Shown piece after piece: positions 37,816-49,047 of a stretch of 64,000 nt of DNA (positions are counted from its first letter, which is position 1; the number at the start of each line of letters is the position of its first letter). Made by a program: the position numbers and the translations under genes. Under the pieces are notes generated by a model. That model was not told the origin of the DNA and ran no database searches. It worked only from the letters and a program-made list of their open reading frames with translations. This DNA comes from Xanthobacter dioxanivorans (GTDB lineage: Bacteria > Pseudomonadota > Alphaproteobacteria > Rhizobiales > Xanthobacteraceae), in contig NZ_CP063362.1 in NCBI RefSeq assembly GCF_016807805.1, positions 3,576,501 to 3,640,500 on the forward strand, given 5' to 3'.

Positions 37816-37925
37816 GTGCCGTGCCGGCTCCCCTCACCCGTCGCGCGCGGATCATCGCGCCGATGATGAGGTTAGTCCCTTCCGGGGGCCCGGGGAACGC
37901 CGCCCCCCGTTCGGGGGTCCGCCCG

Positions 37926-38225
37926 TCAGCTGCGGCGCTGGTCCTTGGGCGGGGTGACGTCGATCATCTCGCCCTCGGACGGGCGCTCGCCGAAGGGCTG
38001 GCCGGTGCGCAGGTCGAACACCCGCACCGTGCCGAAGCCGCCACGCCGCATGGCGGGGGCGCGCCCGGTGAGGAGGGCATAGACGCCCCCGCCCACGACC
38101 AGGGCGGTGATGACGATGCCGGCCACGATGATGAGCCCGCCCACCAGGGTGAACAGGGCGAAGCCCACCAGCCCCGCCACCGCGAGGCCCGCGACGCCGC
38201 CGAACAGATTGAGAAGCTGTTTCAT
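37926..38225 (-). CDS. small membrane protein of unknown function
   Basis: Protein of 99 aa. Two hydrophobic Gly/Val/Ala-rich segments (about 8-30 and 32-53) are followed by a polar C-terminus, RVFDLRTGQPFGERPSEGEMIDVTPPKDQ. No family recognised. Frame and codon use look coding, and the N-terminus MKQLLNLFGG is plausible. It is on the same strand as the ion channel 110 bases downstream. Confidence 0.65.
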   Translation of the reverse strand: MKQLLNLFGGVAGLAVAGLVGFALFTLVGGLIIVAGIVITALVVGGGVYALLTGRAPAMRRGGFGTVRVFDLRTGQPFGERPSEGEMIDVTPPKDQRRS

Positions 38226-38349
38226 GGTTGGAATCGTGCCGGGCGATTGGGGCGGACTTGCGACCGCCCCGCCGGCCGGCGGGACGGCCTCGCCCCGCCA
38301 TCGGGCGGTCTCTTCCCGGCCGCGGCCGGGGACCGGGGCGCCGGCCCAA

Positions 38350-38427
38350 GTCCAGCTACCCCGTCCAGCTACCCCGTCCAGCTACCCCGTCCAGCTACCT
38401 GGTCCAGCGGCTCAGTCCAGCTGCTCG
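38350..38427. repeat. 13-bp tandem array, six units, overlapping the ppx stop
   Basis: Units of GTCCAGCTACCCC begin at 38350, 38363 and 38376 (identical), then 38389, 38402 and 38415 with increasing divergence; a decayed seventh begins at 38428. The ppx stop codon (38412-38414) lies inside unit five, so the last codons of ppx are part of the array. The rest is the downstream flank. Confidence 0.93.
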
Positions 38428-39936
38428 GTCAAGGGCTCGCGGCCGATGAGGCGGGCGAGCTGGCGCAGGCGGTTCTGCACCCGGTCGTTCACCAGCGGTA
38501 TCAAAGCGCGCGGCACGCCCAGCACCAGCTGCTCGCCGCGGACGGCGAGCGGCATGCGCGGCAGGATGCCCGGCATGGCGGCCGAGAGGATGTAGGCCAC
38601 CCGCATGGCGCCGCCGAGGATCCGGGCGCGGTCCAGCATGCCGGTGGTGGTGAGCTCGAGGATGCGCGTGTCCGATTCGTCCGCGCCCAGGCCCACGTGC
38701 CGGAAGAACACCGAGAGCGCCACATAGGCCCGGCCGGGATGGTCTATGCCGGCGAAGGCGGCGTGGGCGATCATGTTGAGGCTCTGCTCGCCGCGATAGT
38801 CGGGATGGGCGCGCCAGCCCACGTCGGCCAGCAGGCAGGCCGCCCGGCGCAGGCGCTTCTCGTCCTCGGCCTCCTCCAGCACCGGGGCGGAGGCGAAGAA
38901 GGCGTCGGTCCACGCCACCAGCTCCTCGCCGTGGCGCGGCGAGCGCGAGCGCAGCAGGTTCATCTCCGCCGCCGCGATCAGCAGCGGGTCGCGGGCGCGC
39001 TCCTCGTCGGTGAGCAGGGAATAGAGCAGGCCCTCGCGCACGCCGAGGGCGGAGATGACCACCTCGGAGGGGCGGCCCTGCCGGACGATGTTCTCCAGCA
39101 CCACCGCGCCATAGGCGAGCAGCGGGCGCCGGGCGTCGGAGATCACGTCGATATGGGCAAGGGTCTCGGTGTCGGCCCGGTGGACGATGCGGGTGAAGTC
39201 GAGCGCCTCGCGGGCCGGGATCACGTAGCCGTGCATCACGTGCAGCGGGTAGCCCTTCTGGAACATGTGCAGCCGCGCCAGCGCCCGCCAGGTGCCGCCG
39301 ACGGCGTAGAAGGTGCGCCCGGCGAGGCTTTCCAGCACGCCGGCTTCCGGCATGATGTCCTTGACGATCTTCTCCGCCTTGCGGGTGGAGCGGGCGGAGC
39401 GGTCCTGCAAAGCGAGGCCGCCCAGCGGCAGGGTGACGCCGGTGCCCACCGCGAGGCCCTTCACGTCCACCAGCTCGAGGGAACCGCCGCCGAGGTCGCC
39501 CACCACGCCGTCCGGCGCGTGGATGCCGGCGACGATGCCGCCGGCGGCGAGCTCCGCCTCGCGCTTGCCGGTGAGCAGCTCGATCCGGGTGCCGCAGATG
39601 GCCTCGCACTCGGCGATGAAGGCGGGGCCGTTCTCGGCGTCGCGCGCGGCGGCGGTGGCCAGGGCATGGACCTCGCCCACCTGCATGGCCTCGCACAAGG
39701 CGCGGAAGCGCCGCAGCGCCGCGAAGGCGCGGTCCACCGCGTCCTGCGGCAGGCGCCCGGTGGACAGCACCTCGCGGCCGAGGCCGCACAGGGCCTTCTC
39801 GTTGAAGATGGGGGTGAGCGCGCGGCTCAGCCCCTCATAGACCACGAGACGCACCGAGTTGGAGCCGATGTCGATCACCGCCACCGGCGGGCCGGCCGGA
39901 AGCCGGCCGGGCGCGCGGTGGGGATGATCGTCGACT

Positions 39937-42153
<2,217 letters not shown>

Positions 42154-42256
42154 GTTCGGTCCCCCGAGAGGTTTGGCCGGACCATGGCCAGCTTAGATGA
42201 CCACTCTATGACGTCGCCGCCCCGGTCCCGTCGCGTGCGGCCCGCGGCTTGCCGCG

Positions 42257-42991
42257 TCATTCGTCCTCGTCGTCGGCTTCGCCGGCGCCGCCGGCCTCCT
42301 CGCGCAGCGCCGCCTCCTCGCGCAGCACCTGGGCCGCCAGCGCCCGCGTCACCGGCCGCCGGGCGGCGAGCGCGGCGGCATCGATGGCCTCGACGATGCG
42401 CTTGGCTCCGGCCACCGTACGCTGCATGCGCAGCAGCAGATACTGCACCGTCGCCTCGTCCACAGCGAGCTGCCGGTCGGCGAACAGCTTCACCAGCACC
42501 GCCGCCAGCAGGGCGTCGTCCGCCGGGGCGATCTCGAACACCGGCACCGCCCGCAGCCGCGAGGCGAGATCGGCCGTGGCCAGGACGAACTGCGCCGGCG
42601 GCGTGCGGGCGGTCATCAGCAGCCAGGCCTGCTGCTCGCGGGCAAGGTTGAGCAGGTGGAACAGCGCCGCCTCGCTGAAGTCGCCCGGCTCCAGGTCTTC
42701 CAGCACCAGCGCGCCGGCGGCGAGGGCCGCGGGCACATCCTCCCGCTGCAGGTCGCGCGCGGCCAGGGTGCGCGCACCCGCGCGCTCGGCGAAGATGGCG
42801 GCCAGATGCGACTTGCCCGCGCCTTCCGGACCCACCAGGCACACCACCCGCGCCGACCAGTCGGGAAAGGCGTCGATCAGCGCCAAGGCGGCGGCATTGC
42901 CGGGGGCGGCGAGGAAATCCTCGCGATGGAGCGCCGGCCGCGCCGGCAGATCGAGGGGCAGCTGGCGCGGGCGGGGATCGCGGCCGGCCAT
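42257..42991 (-). CDS. DnaA-related regulatory protein, HdaA-like
   Basis: AAA+ protein of 244 aa homologous to the ATPase region of DnaA but lacking the DNA-binding domain IV. RQLPLDLPARPALHREDFL at the N-terminus resembles the clamp-binding segment of HdaA, followed by the P-loop GPEGAGKSHL, Walker B ALVLEDLE and sensor 1 LLMTARTPP. HdaA/Hda stimulate ATP hydrolysis on DnaA to stop re-initiation. It starts two bases after the stop of the AI-2E transporter gene. The acidic Glu/Asp tail (EADDEDE) is notable. Confidence 0.88.
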   Translation of the reverse strand: MAGRDPRPRQLPLDLPARPALHREDFLAAPGNAAALALIDAFPDWSARVVCLVGPEGAGKSHLAAIFAERAGARTLAARDLQREDVPAALAAGALVLEDLEPGDFSEAALFHLLNLAREQQAWLLMTARTPPAQFVLATADLASRLRAVPVFEIAPADDALLAAVLVKLFADRQLAVDEATVQYLLLRMQRTVAGAKRIVEAIDAAALAARRPVTRALAAQVLREEAALREEAGGAGEADDEDE

Positions 42992-42993
42992 GC

Positions 42994-44211
42994 TCAGGCG
43001 CTCTCGGGCGGCGGCAGGGCGTCGTCGTCCGGTCCCGTGTAGAGGGAGGACTGGAGGTAGCGGGCAATGGCGAAGCGCACCAGGACGCCGCCCACCGCCG
43101 TGAGGGGCACCGCCAGCAGCAGGCCGACGAAGCCGAACAGGTAGCCGAAGGCGAACAGGGCGAACATGAGCCACACCGGATGCACGCCGATCGAATCGCC
43201 CACCAGCTTGGGCGAGAGCACGTAGCCCTCGATGGTCTGGCCGGCGACGAAGATGGCGAGCACCGTGCCGATCATGCTCCAGTCCGGGAAGAATTGGACG
43301 ATGGCGACCCCCATGGCCAGGACGAAGCCGGTGAGCGAGCCCACATAAGGGATGAAGGTGATGACGCCGGAGACGATGCCGATGAGCAGGCCGAAATTCA
43401 GCCCCACCATGGACAGGGCCACCGCATAGAAGGTGCCGAGCAGCAGGCACACCAGGGCCTGGCCGCGCACGAAGCCGGCCACCGCATTGTCCATGGAGCA
43501 GGCGAGGCCCCGCACCACCGGGCGCTGCGGCACCGGGACGAGGCGGTCCACGAAGCCGATCATCTCGTCCCAGTCGCACAGGATGTAGAATACCACCACC
43601 GGCGTCACCACCAGCAGCGCGAACAGGGAGATCAGCGCCTGCCCGCCCGACCAGACCGACGAGAGCAGGCCCAGAAGGTGGCTCACCCCCTGCGTCATCA
43701 GGTCGGAGACCGAGCGCTGCATGTCCGGCAGGCGGTCGCCGACGATGCCGCTCAGCCATTCGCGGTTCTCCTCCGTGAGCAGGCCTTGCAGGCGGGTCAC
43801 GTAGGAGGGCAGGCGCTGGATGAACTCGAACAGCTGGGACGACAGCACCGGCAGCGCCAGCAGGAAGAACAGCAGCACCACCAGCAGCATGATGCCGACC
43901 ACCACGAGGGCGGACAGGGTGCGGGCGATGCCGACGCGTTCCAGCCGCGTCACCACCGGATTGAGGAAATAGGCGAGCACGATGCCGGCGACGAACGGCA
44001 GCAGGATGCCGGCCAGCAGCCACAGCGCCAAGGCGGTGAGCAGGAGGGCGCCGACCCAGAAGCGGATCTGCAGCCGCATGGGCAGCGCGGCGTGCGCATG
44101 CGCCATCCCCACGCCGGGCGGCGTGGCGGCTTTCGGGGCGCGGGGGCTTGGGCCCTGCGGGCGCTGCTCGCCCGATGGCTCCCCGGTCAGCTTGCCATAT
44201 GGCGCGTCCAT
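42994..44211 (-). CDS. AI-2E-family transporter (PerM-like)
   Basis: Inner-membrane protein of 405 aa with about eight hydrophobic segments: LLTALALWLLAGILLPFVAGIVLAYFLNPVVTRL near the start and the conserved C-terminal blocks GVISGVITFIPYVGSL, EGYVLSPKLVGDSIGVHPVWLMFALFAFGYLFGFVG. The family includes exporters, Na+/H+ antiporters and the TqsA protein; the substrate cannot be read. It overlaps the upstream phosphatidyltransferase by 25 bases and is followed closely by the hdaA-like gene, an arrangement common in Hyphomicrobiales. Confidence 0.9.
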   Translation of the reverse strand: MDAPYGKLTGEPSGEQRPQGPSPRAPKAATPPGVGMAHAHAALPMRLQIRFWVGALLLTALALWLLAGILLPFVAGIVLAYFLNPVVTRLERVGIARTLSALVVVGIMLLVVLLFFLLALPVLSSQLFEFIQRLPSYVTRLQGLLTEENREWLSGIVGDRLPDMQRSVSDLMTQGVSHLLGLLSSVWSGGQALISLFALLVVTPVVVFYILCDWDEMIGFVDRLVPVPQRPVVRGLACSMDNAVAGFVRGQALVCLLLGTFYAVALSMVGLNFGLLIGIVSGVITFIPYVGSLTGFVLAMGVAIVQFFPDWSMIGTVLAIFVAGQTIEGYVLSPKLVGDSIGVHPVWLMFALFAFGYLFGFVGLLLAVPLTAVGGVLVRFAIARYLQSSLYTGPDDDALPPPESA

Positions 44212-44717
44212 GCGGCGAGATAGGCAGCGGCGGAAAGGCCCGTCAAGACCCCGACCAGAACGAGCCCCAGCTGGAACAGCCCCGGAAGGGCCAGTCCGAA
44301 GCCGCTGGAGGCCAGCACGAAGGCGGCGAAGGCGATCTGGATGGCGGTGTTCACCTTGGACACCAGCAGCGGGCTCATGGCCACCGGCTTGGCCATGACC
44401 AGGGACAGCACCACCGCGCCGATGATCATCACGTCCCGCGACACCACGGCGATGGCGACCCAGCGCGGAATCAGGCCCGCCACCGCCAGCGACACATAGA
44501 TGGAGATCAAGAGCGCCTTGTCCGCCACCGGGTCGAGATAGGAACCGAGCTCGGTCTGCAGGTGGAAGCGCTTGGCGATGAAGCCGTCCAGCGCGTCCGA
44601 GATGCCGGCGGCCAGGAACAGCCAGAAGGCGATCAGCGGCTCGCCCGAGGCGATGGCCCAGACCACCAGGGGCACCAGCAGGATGCGGATGAGGGTGATG
44701 ATGTTCGGCAGGCTCAC
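44187..44717 (-). CDS. CDP-alcohol phosphatidyltransferase (PgsA-like)
   Basis: Membrane phospholipid synthase of 176 aa with about five hydrophobic segments. The metal-binding CDP-alcohol motif is seen in SDALDGFIAKRFHLQTELG followed by SYLDPVADK, matching D-x2-DG-x2-A(K)R-x8-G-x3-D-x3-D. It starts at GTG 44717 with SLPNIITLIRILLVPLVVW. Phosphatidylglycerophosphate synthase is the likeliest role; a cardiolipin-synthase-type activity of the same family is the alternative. Confidence 0.88.
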   Translation of the reverse strand: MSLPNIITLIRILLVPLVVWAIASGEPLIAFWLFLAAGISDALDGFIAKRFHLQTELGSYLDPVADKALLISIYVSLAVAGLIPRWVAIAVVSRDVMIIGAVVLSLVMAKPVAMSPLLVSKVNTAIQIAFAAFVLASSGFGLALPGLFQLGLVLVGVLTGLSAAAYLAAWTRHMAS

Positions 44718-45121
44718 GCCACGCCCTCCGGGGTGGCGGGGGCGCCGGTGTCGCGGGGGTGGCCGGCGCGCCGGGGTAGGATGCCCGAATTCAAAACCAT
44801 CTCGTGCCCCGGCCGGCTGGAGCGCCAGCGGAAGGAGAGCCGGGGCCCCGCGCAAGGGTTTGCCGCAGGCGGCGCCATCAGAAGGCGGCTCCGGCGGAGA
44901 GCGCGGAGGATATCGCCCGCTGCGCGGACATTTCCCACGGGCCCCGGATCGGCGCTCCGGCTGCGCCGTCGCGGGTCCGGGGAACGGGGCCGTGAGGGGG
45001 ATGGCGGGCGGGCCGGGGCCCGCAGAGGCGGCCGCGCCCCACGCCCCGGACCGGAGGACGCCGCCCGCCGCGGGCTTCGCTCAAGCTGGAGCACGGCCTT
45101 TTTGCCCCTGTTCCCGTGGGC
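44718..45121. other. 404-base intergenic region with dispersed repeat fragment
   Basis: Between the phosphatidyltransferase start and the murA stop. Positions about 44808-44860 match, in reverse orientation, the GC-rich repeat seen at 52138-52207 and 57317-57387. The remainder is GC-rich with runs such as GCGCCGTCGCGG but no recognisable gene, promoter or terminator. Confidence 0.55.
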
Positions 45122-46411
45122 TCAGCCGCTGATGCGCTCGATCTCGGCGCCGCAGCCGGACAGCTTCTCCTCCAGCTTCTCGAAGCCGCGGTCGAGGTGG
45201 TAGACGCGCTGCACCATGGTCTCCCCCTCCGCCGCCAGCCCGGCGATGACGAGGGAGACGGAGGCGCGCAGGTCGGTGGCCATCACCGGCGCGCCGGTCA
45301 GGCGCTCCACGCCCTCCACGGTGGCGGTATCCCCGTCCATGTGGATCTTCGCCCCGAGGCGGGCCAGCTCCTGCACGTGCATGAAGCGATTCTCGAAGAT
45401 GGTCTCGGTGATGCGCGAGCGGCCCCTGGCCTTGGTCATCAGCGCCATGAACTGGGCCTGGAGGTCGGTGGGAAAGCCCGGATAGGGAGCGGTCGCCACG
45501 TCCACCGGCAGGATGCCGGCGCCGTTGCGGCGCACCCTTATGCCCTCGTTGGTGGCGTCGATCTCCGCCCCGGCCTGGCGCAGGGTCTCGAGCGCGCCTT
45601 CCAGCAGGTCCGGCCGGGCGCCGGCGAGCATCACGTCGCCGCCGGTCATGGCCGCGGCCATGGCATAGGTTCCGGTCTCGATGCGGTCGGGCAGCACCGC
45701 ATGGCGGGCCGCCTTCAGGCGCGCCACGCCCTCCACGCGGATGGTGGAGGTGCCGGCGCCCTCGATGCGGGCGCCCATCTTGATGAGGCAGTCGGCGAGG
45801 TCGACGATCTCCGGCTCGCGGGCGGCGTTCTCGATCACGCTCTCGCCACGGGCCACGGAGGCCGCCATGAGCGCGGTGTGGGTGGCGCCCACCGACACCT
45901 TGGGGAAGACGATGCGGGCGCCGATGAGCCCCTTCGGCGCCTTGGCCACCACGTAGCCGGCATCGATCTCGATGTCGGCGCCGAGCGCGCGCAGCGCATC
46001 GAGGTGGAAATCCACCGGCCGGGTGCCGATGGCGCAGCCGCCGGGCAGCGAGACCCTGGCCACGCCCATGCGGGCCAGCAGCGGGCCCACCACCCAGAAG
46101 GAAGCGCGCATGCGCGAGACGAGGTCGTAGGGCGCGGTGGTGTCCACGATCACCCGCGCGTCGATCTCCAGCGTCTGGCCGGCGAAGGGATCGTCGCCGT
46201 TGCGCTTGCCGTTGGTGGTGATGTCCACCCCGTGATTGCCGAGAATGCGCTGGAGCAGGGCCACGTCGGCGAGGCGGGGCACGTTCTCCAGAATCAGCTT
46301 CTCCTCGGTGAGGAGGCTCGCGATCATCAGCGGAAGCGCCGCATTCTTGGCGCCGGAGATGGGAATGGAGCCCTTCAGCTCGTTGCCGCCGACGATGCGA
46401 ATCTTGTCCAT
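45122..46411 (-). CDS. murA: UDP-N-acetylglucosamine 1-carboxyvinyltransferase
   Basis: First committed step of peptidoglycan precursor synthesis: enolpyruvyl transfer from PEP to UDP-GlcNAc. The 429 aa carry [12 protein letters not shown] with the catalytic Lys, the loop [18 protein letters not shown] with Cys126 (the fosfomycin-sensitive form), and the C-terminal [19 protein letters not shown]. The ATG at 46411 lies 64 bases after a small gene on the same strand. Confidence 0.97.
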   Translation of the reverse strand: MDKIRIVGGNELKGSIPISGAKNAALPLMIASLLTEEKLILENVPRLADVALLQRILGNHGVDITTNGKRNGDDPFAGQTLEIDARVIVDTTAPYDLVSRMRASFWVVGPLLARMGVARVSLPGGCAIGTRPVDFHLDALRALGADIEIDAGYVVAKAPKGLIGARIVFPKVSVGATHTALMAASVARGESVIENAAREPEIVDLADCLIKMGARIEGAGTSTIRVEGVARLKAARHAVLPDRIETGTYAMAAAMTGGDVMLAGARPDLLEGALETLRQAGAEIDATNEGIRVRRNGAGILPVDVATAPYPGFPTDLQAQFMALMTKARGRSRITETIFENRFMHVQELARLGAKIHMDGDTATVEGVERLTGAPVMATDLRASVSLVIAGLAAEGETMVQRVYHLDRGFEKLEEKLSGCGAEIERISG

Positions 46412-46475
46412 GCCGATCCAGTCCCGGGCTCGGGCCGGCGCGGTGGGCCGCCGGCTTCATATCAAGGGAGAAGCT

Positions 46476-46712
46476 CTAGCCCGGCTCGTCGTCCGGCACA
46501 ATCGGCGGCTCACGCGGCGTGAGCTTGGCACTACCTGGGCTTGCAGCCTCCTCGGCGCCGCCGCCGCGCGGCTCCCCCGGTTCTGCGGCGGCCTTGCGGC
46601 CGCGCGGCTCCCCGGGTTCTGCGGCGGCCTTGCGGCCGCGCGCTTGCTCCTTGCGCCGCGCGAGGTTCGCCCGAAGCGCAGCGGCGCGCCTGTCCGACTT
46701 GTCCTTTTCCAC
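46476..46712 (-). CDS. small basic protein upstream of murA
   Basis: Predicted protein of 78 aa starting at GTG with AAAGGA 7 bases upstream. The N-terminal half ([20 protein letters not shown]) is like small conserved proteins found next to murA in many Hyphomicrobiales. The middle is a perfect 12-residue duplication, [12 protein letters not shown] twice, from a 36-bp tandem repeat, and the C-terminus is [14 protein letters not shown]. Function unknown. Likely co-transcribed with murA. Confidence 0.6.
   Translation of the reverse strand: MEKDKSDRRAAALRANLARRKEQARGRKAAAEPGEPRGRKAAAEPGEPRGGGAEEAASPGSAKLTPREPPIVPDDEPG
46565..46636. repeat. 36-bp in-frame tandem duplication
   Basis: Two adjacent 36-base copies (46565-46600 and 46601-46636) differ at a single base in CGGCTCCCCC/CGGCTCCCCG. 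They encode 12 residues twice in the small protein upstream of murA. Confidence 0.85.
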
Positions 46713-47208
46713 CGGCGGTCCTTTCGGGGCGGGGGTCGTCGCAATCCTCGGTAGCGAGGCGCGATCCCCCGCGCAAGATGACGCGCCCGGCGAGGCAGGC
46801 GCGGGCCGCGGGGCTGGCCGGGGGCCGGCCAGGGGCGGGAAAACATCGCTTTTGCTTGAATTTCACGCGCTCACGGGAGAGGATCGCCGCCGGCCCGGCA
46901 CCCGCTTGCACGCGGGACGGGCAGGGGCACCGGCGGTTCGCCTCGAACTCGCACGCGCACCGGGCATGAGCCTTACTGGCCTTGCCGCGGGGAGTGTGCT
47001 AACGAGCCGCATTGCTGGGCTGGGTAAAGGCGCAAACAAAGGCTCGCCACCCGTGTGCGGCGCGAGGACCGGCCAGCCGGATCCGCGCTTTCCTCTTGAC
47101 GGAGGGGGCTCGCGACGGAGGGGGCTGGGCACGGCGGAAAAAAGGCATTATGCCCTCCTCCAGCCGCCGAACGGCAACGGGATTATCCGAACAACGAGGG
47201 TTGCATCG
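46713..47208. other. 496-base divergent intergenic region, murA unit / acpP
   Basis: Should hold promoters for both the murA unit (minus) and acpP (plus). A 13-base direct repeat GACGGAGGGGGCT occurs at 47099-47111 and 47114-47126, and GGCATTATGCC with adjoining A-run at 47139-47153. No standard -35/-10 pair is convincing. The open frame running through it into acpP lacks a plausible start or conserved content and is not called as a gene. Confidence 0.4.
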
Positions 47209-47445
47209 ATGAGTGACATCGCCGAGCGGGTGAAGAAGATCGTCGCGGAGCATCTGGGGGTCGAGGCCGAGAAGGTCACGGAAAACGCTTCCTTCATCGA
47301 CGATCTCGGCGCCGACAGCCTCGACACCGTGGAACTCGTGATGGCCTTCGAGGAGGCCTTCAACTGCGAGATCCCGGACGATGCCGCCGAGACCATCCTG
47401 ACGGTCGGCGACGCCATCAAGTTCCTGGAAAAGAACGCGGCTTGA
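47209..47445 (+). CDS. acpP: acyl carrier protein
   Basis: Carrier of acyl chains in fatty acid synthesis; 78 aa, acidic. The phosphopantetheine attachment site is GADSLDTVE with Ser37. [19 protein letters not shown] is the usual N-terminus, and the ATG at 47209 gives the normal length. It is followed 109 bases later by fabF, the classical order. Confidence 0.98.
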   Translation: MSDIAERVKKIVAEHLGVEAEKVTENASFIDDLGADSLDTVELVMAFEEAFNCEIPDDAAETILTVGDAIKFLEKNAA

Positions 47446-47554
47446 TCTTCAGGCGCCTTCACCCGACGGTCGCGCGGCGCTCTGCGCCCGCGGCCGTTGT
47501 TGCACCGGGCTGCGCCTGTGGCGCGCAATCGGCCCGCCTCCCGGAGTTTTCCTC

Positions 47555-48817
47555 ATGAGACGTGTTGTCGTCACCGGCCTCGGCATGGTGACGCCGCTCG
47601 GCTGTGGCGTCGAGCCGACCTGGCGGCGGCTGATCGCCGGCGAGAGCGGCGTGAAGACGGTCGAGCATTTCGACGTGTCGGACCTCGCCTGCAGGATCGC
47701 CGCGAACATCCCCCGCGGCGACGGCTCCGACGGCACCTTCAATGCCGACCAGTGGATGGAGCCGAAAGAGCAGCGCAAGGTGGACGAGTTCATCGTCTTC
47801 GCCATGGCCGCCGCCACCCAGGCCCTGGACGATGCCGGCTGGCATCCCTCCACGCATGAGGACCAGATCAGCACCGGCGTGCTGATCGGCTCCGGCATCG
47901 GCGGCATCGAGGGCATCGCCGACGCGGCCCTGGTGCTCAAGGAGCGCGGGCCGCGCCGCATCTCGCCCTTCTTCATTCCCGGGCGCCTCATCAATCTCGC
48001 CGGCGGCTACGTCTCCATCGCCCACGGCCTCAAGGGCCCGAACCACGCGGTTGTCACCGCCTGCTCCACCGGCGCGCACGCCATCGGCGACGCCGGCCGG
48101 CTGATCGCGCTGGGCGATGCGGACGTGATGGTGGCCGGCGGCACCGAATCACCGGTCGGCCGCCTCTCCATCGCCGGCTTCGCCGCCTGCAAGGCGCTGT
48201 GCACCTCCTTCAACGACGATCCCACCCGCGCCTCGCGGCCCTATGACCGGGACCGCGACGGCTTCGTCATGGGCGAAGGCGCCGGCGTGGTGGTGCTCGA
48301 GGAGCTGGAGCACGCCAAGGCGCGCGGCGCCAGGATCTATGCCGAGCTCGTGGGCTACGGCCTCAGCGGCGACGCCTACCACATCACCGCCCCGTCCCTG
48401 GACGGCGACGGCGCCTATCGCTGCATGTCGGCGGCGCTGAAGCGGGCGGGCATCGCGGCGGACGACCTCGACTACATCAACGCCCACGGCACCTCCACCA
48501 TGGCCGACGAGATCGAGCTCAAGGCGGTGGAGCGGGTGCTCGGCAACGCGGCGGCCAAGACCGCCATGTCGTCCACCAAGTCGTCCATCGGCCACCTTTT
48601 GGGGGCGGCGGGCGCGGTGGAGGCCATCTTCTCCATCCTCGCCATCCGCGACCAGGTGGCCCCCGCCACCCTGAACCTGGACAATCCGTCGGTGGAGACC
48701 CCCATCGATCTGGTGCCGCTCACGCCGAAGGCGCGCAAGATCGACACGGTGCTCTCCAACTCCTTCGGCTTCGGCGGGACCAACGCCTCGCTGATCTTCC
48801 GCCGCCCCGACGCGTGA
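47555..48817 (+). CDS. fabF: beta-ketoacyl-ACP synthase II
   Basis: Condensing enzyme that extends acyl-ACP with malonyl-ACP; 420 aa. Catalytic Cys170 lies in VTACSTGAHAIGDA, with His residues in INAHGTSTMADE and KSSIGHLLGAAG and the C-terminal NSFGFGGTNASLIF. The N-terminus RRVVVTGLGMVTPLGCGVE is typical. It begins a gene order fabF-mltG-yicC-gmk. Confidence 0.97.
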   Translation: MRRVVVTGLGMVTPLGCGVEPTWRRLIAGESGVKTVEHFDVSDLACRIAANIPRGDGSDGTFNADQWMEPKEQRKVDEFIVFAMAAATQALDDAGWHPSTHEDQISTGVLIGSGIGGIEGIADAALVLKERGPRRISPFFIPGRLINLAGGYVSIAHGLKGPNHAVVTACSTGAHAIGDAGRLIALGDADVMVAGGTESPVGRLSIAGFAACKALCTSFNDDPTRASRPYDRDRDGFVMGEGAGVVVLEELEHAKARGARIYAELVGYGLSGDAYHITAPSLDGDGAYRCMSAALKRAGIAADDLDYINAHGTSTMADEIELKAVERVLGNAAAKTAMSSTKSSIGHLLGAAGAVEAIFSILAIRDQVAPATLNLDNPSVETPIDLVPLTPKARKIDTVLSNSFGFGGTNASLIFRRPDA

Positions 48818-49047
48818 CGGCGGGGCCTCCCGGCGCCGGAGCGGGCGTTGCGGGGCGCCGTCCGGCCGGGCGGATCAGGAGGGATTCACCTTCCGGGCGG
48901 AAATCCGCGCGGTGCCGCCCGGTGGCCGATGCGGCGGCGTAACCTGCCGCCGTTGCGCCCGAATGTGCCTTTAGCAAGCCATCCATGCCGTGGCAGACTG
49001 GCTTGAAGCGTCACCGCGTGCCTTCGCCGACCACACGGGAGCCCGGT

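Noticed and set aside
38350..38427. Short direct repeats considered as a CRISPR array
   Set aside because: Units are 13 bp, contiguous and without spacers, so this is a simple tandem repeat.
47139..47160. GGCATTATGCC next to a run of A, considered as a minus-strand terminator
   Set aside because: The stem allows only 3-4 pairs with a usable loop and no minus-strand transcript is expected to end there.
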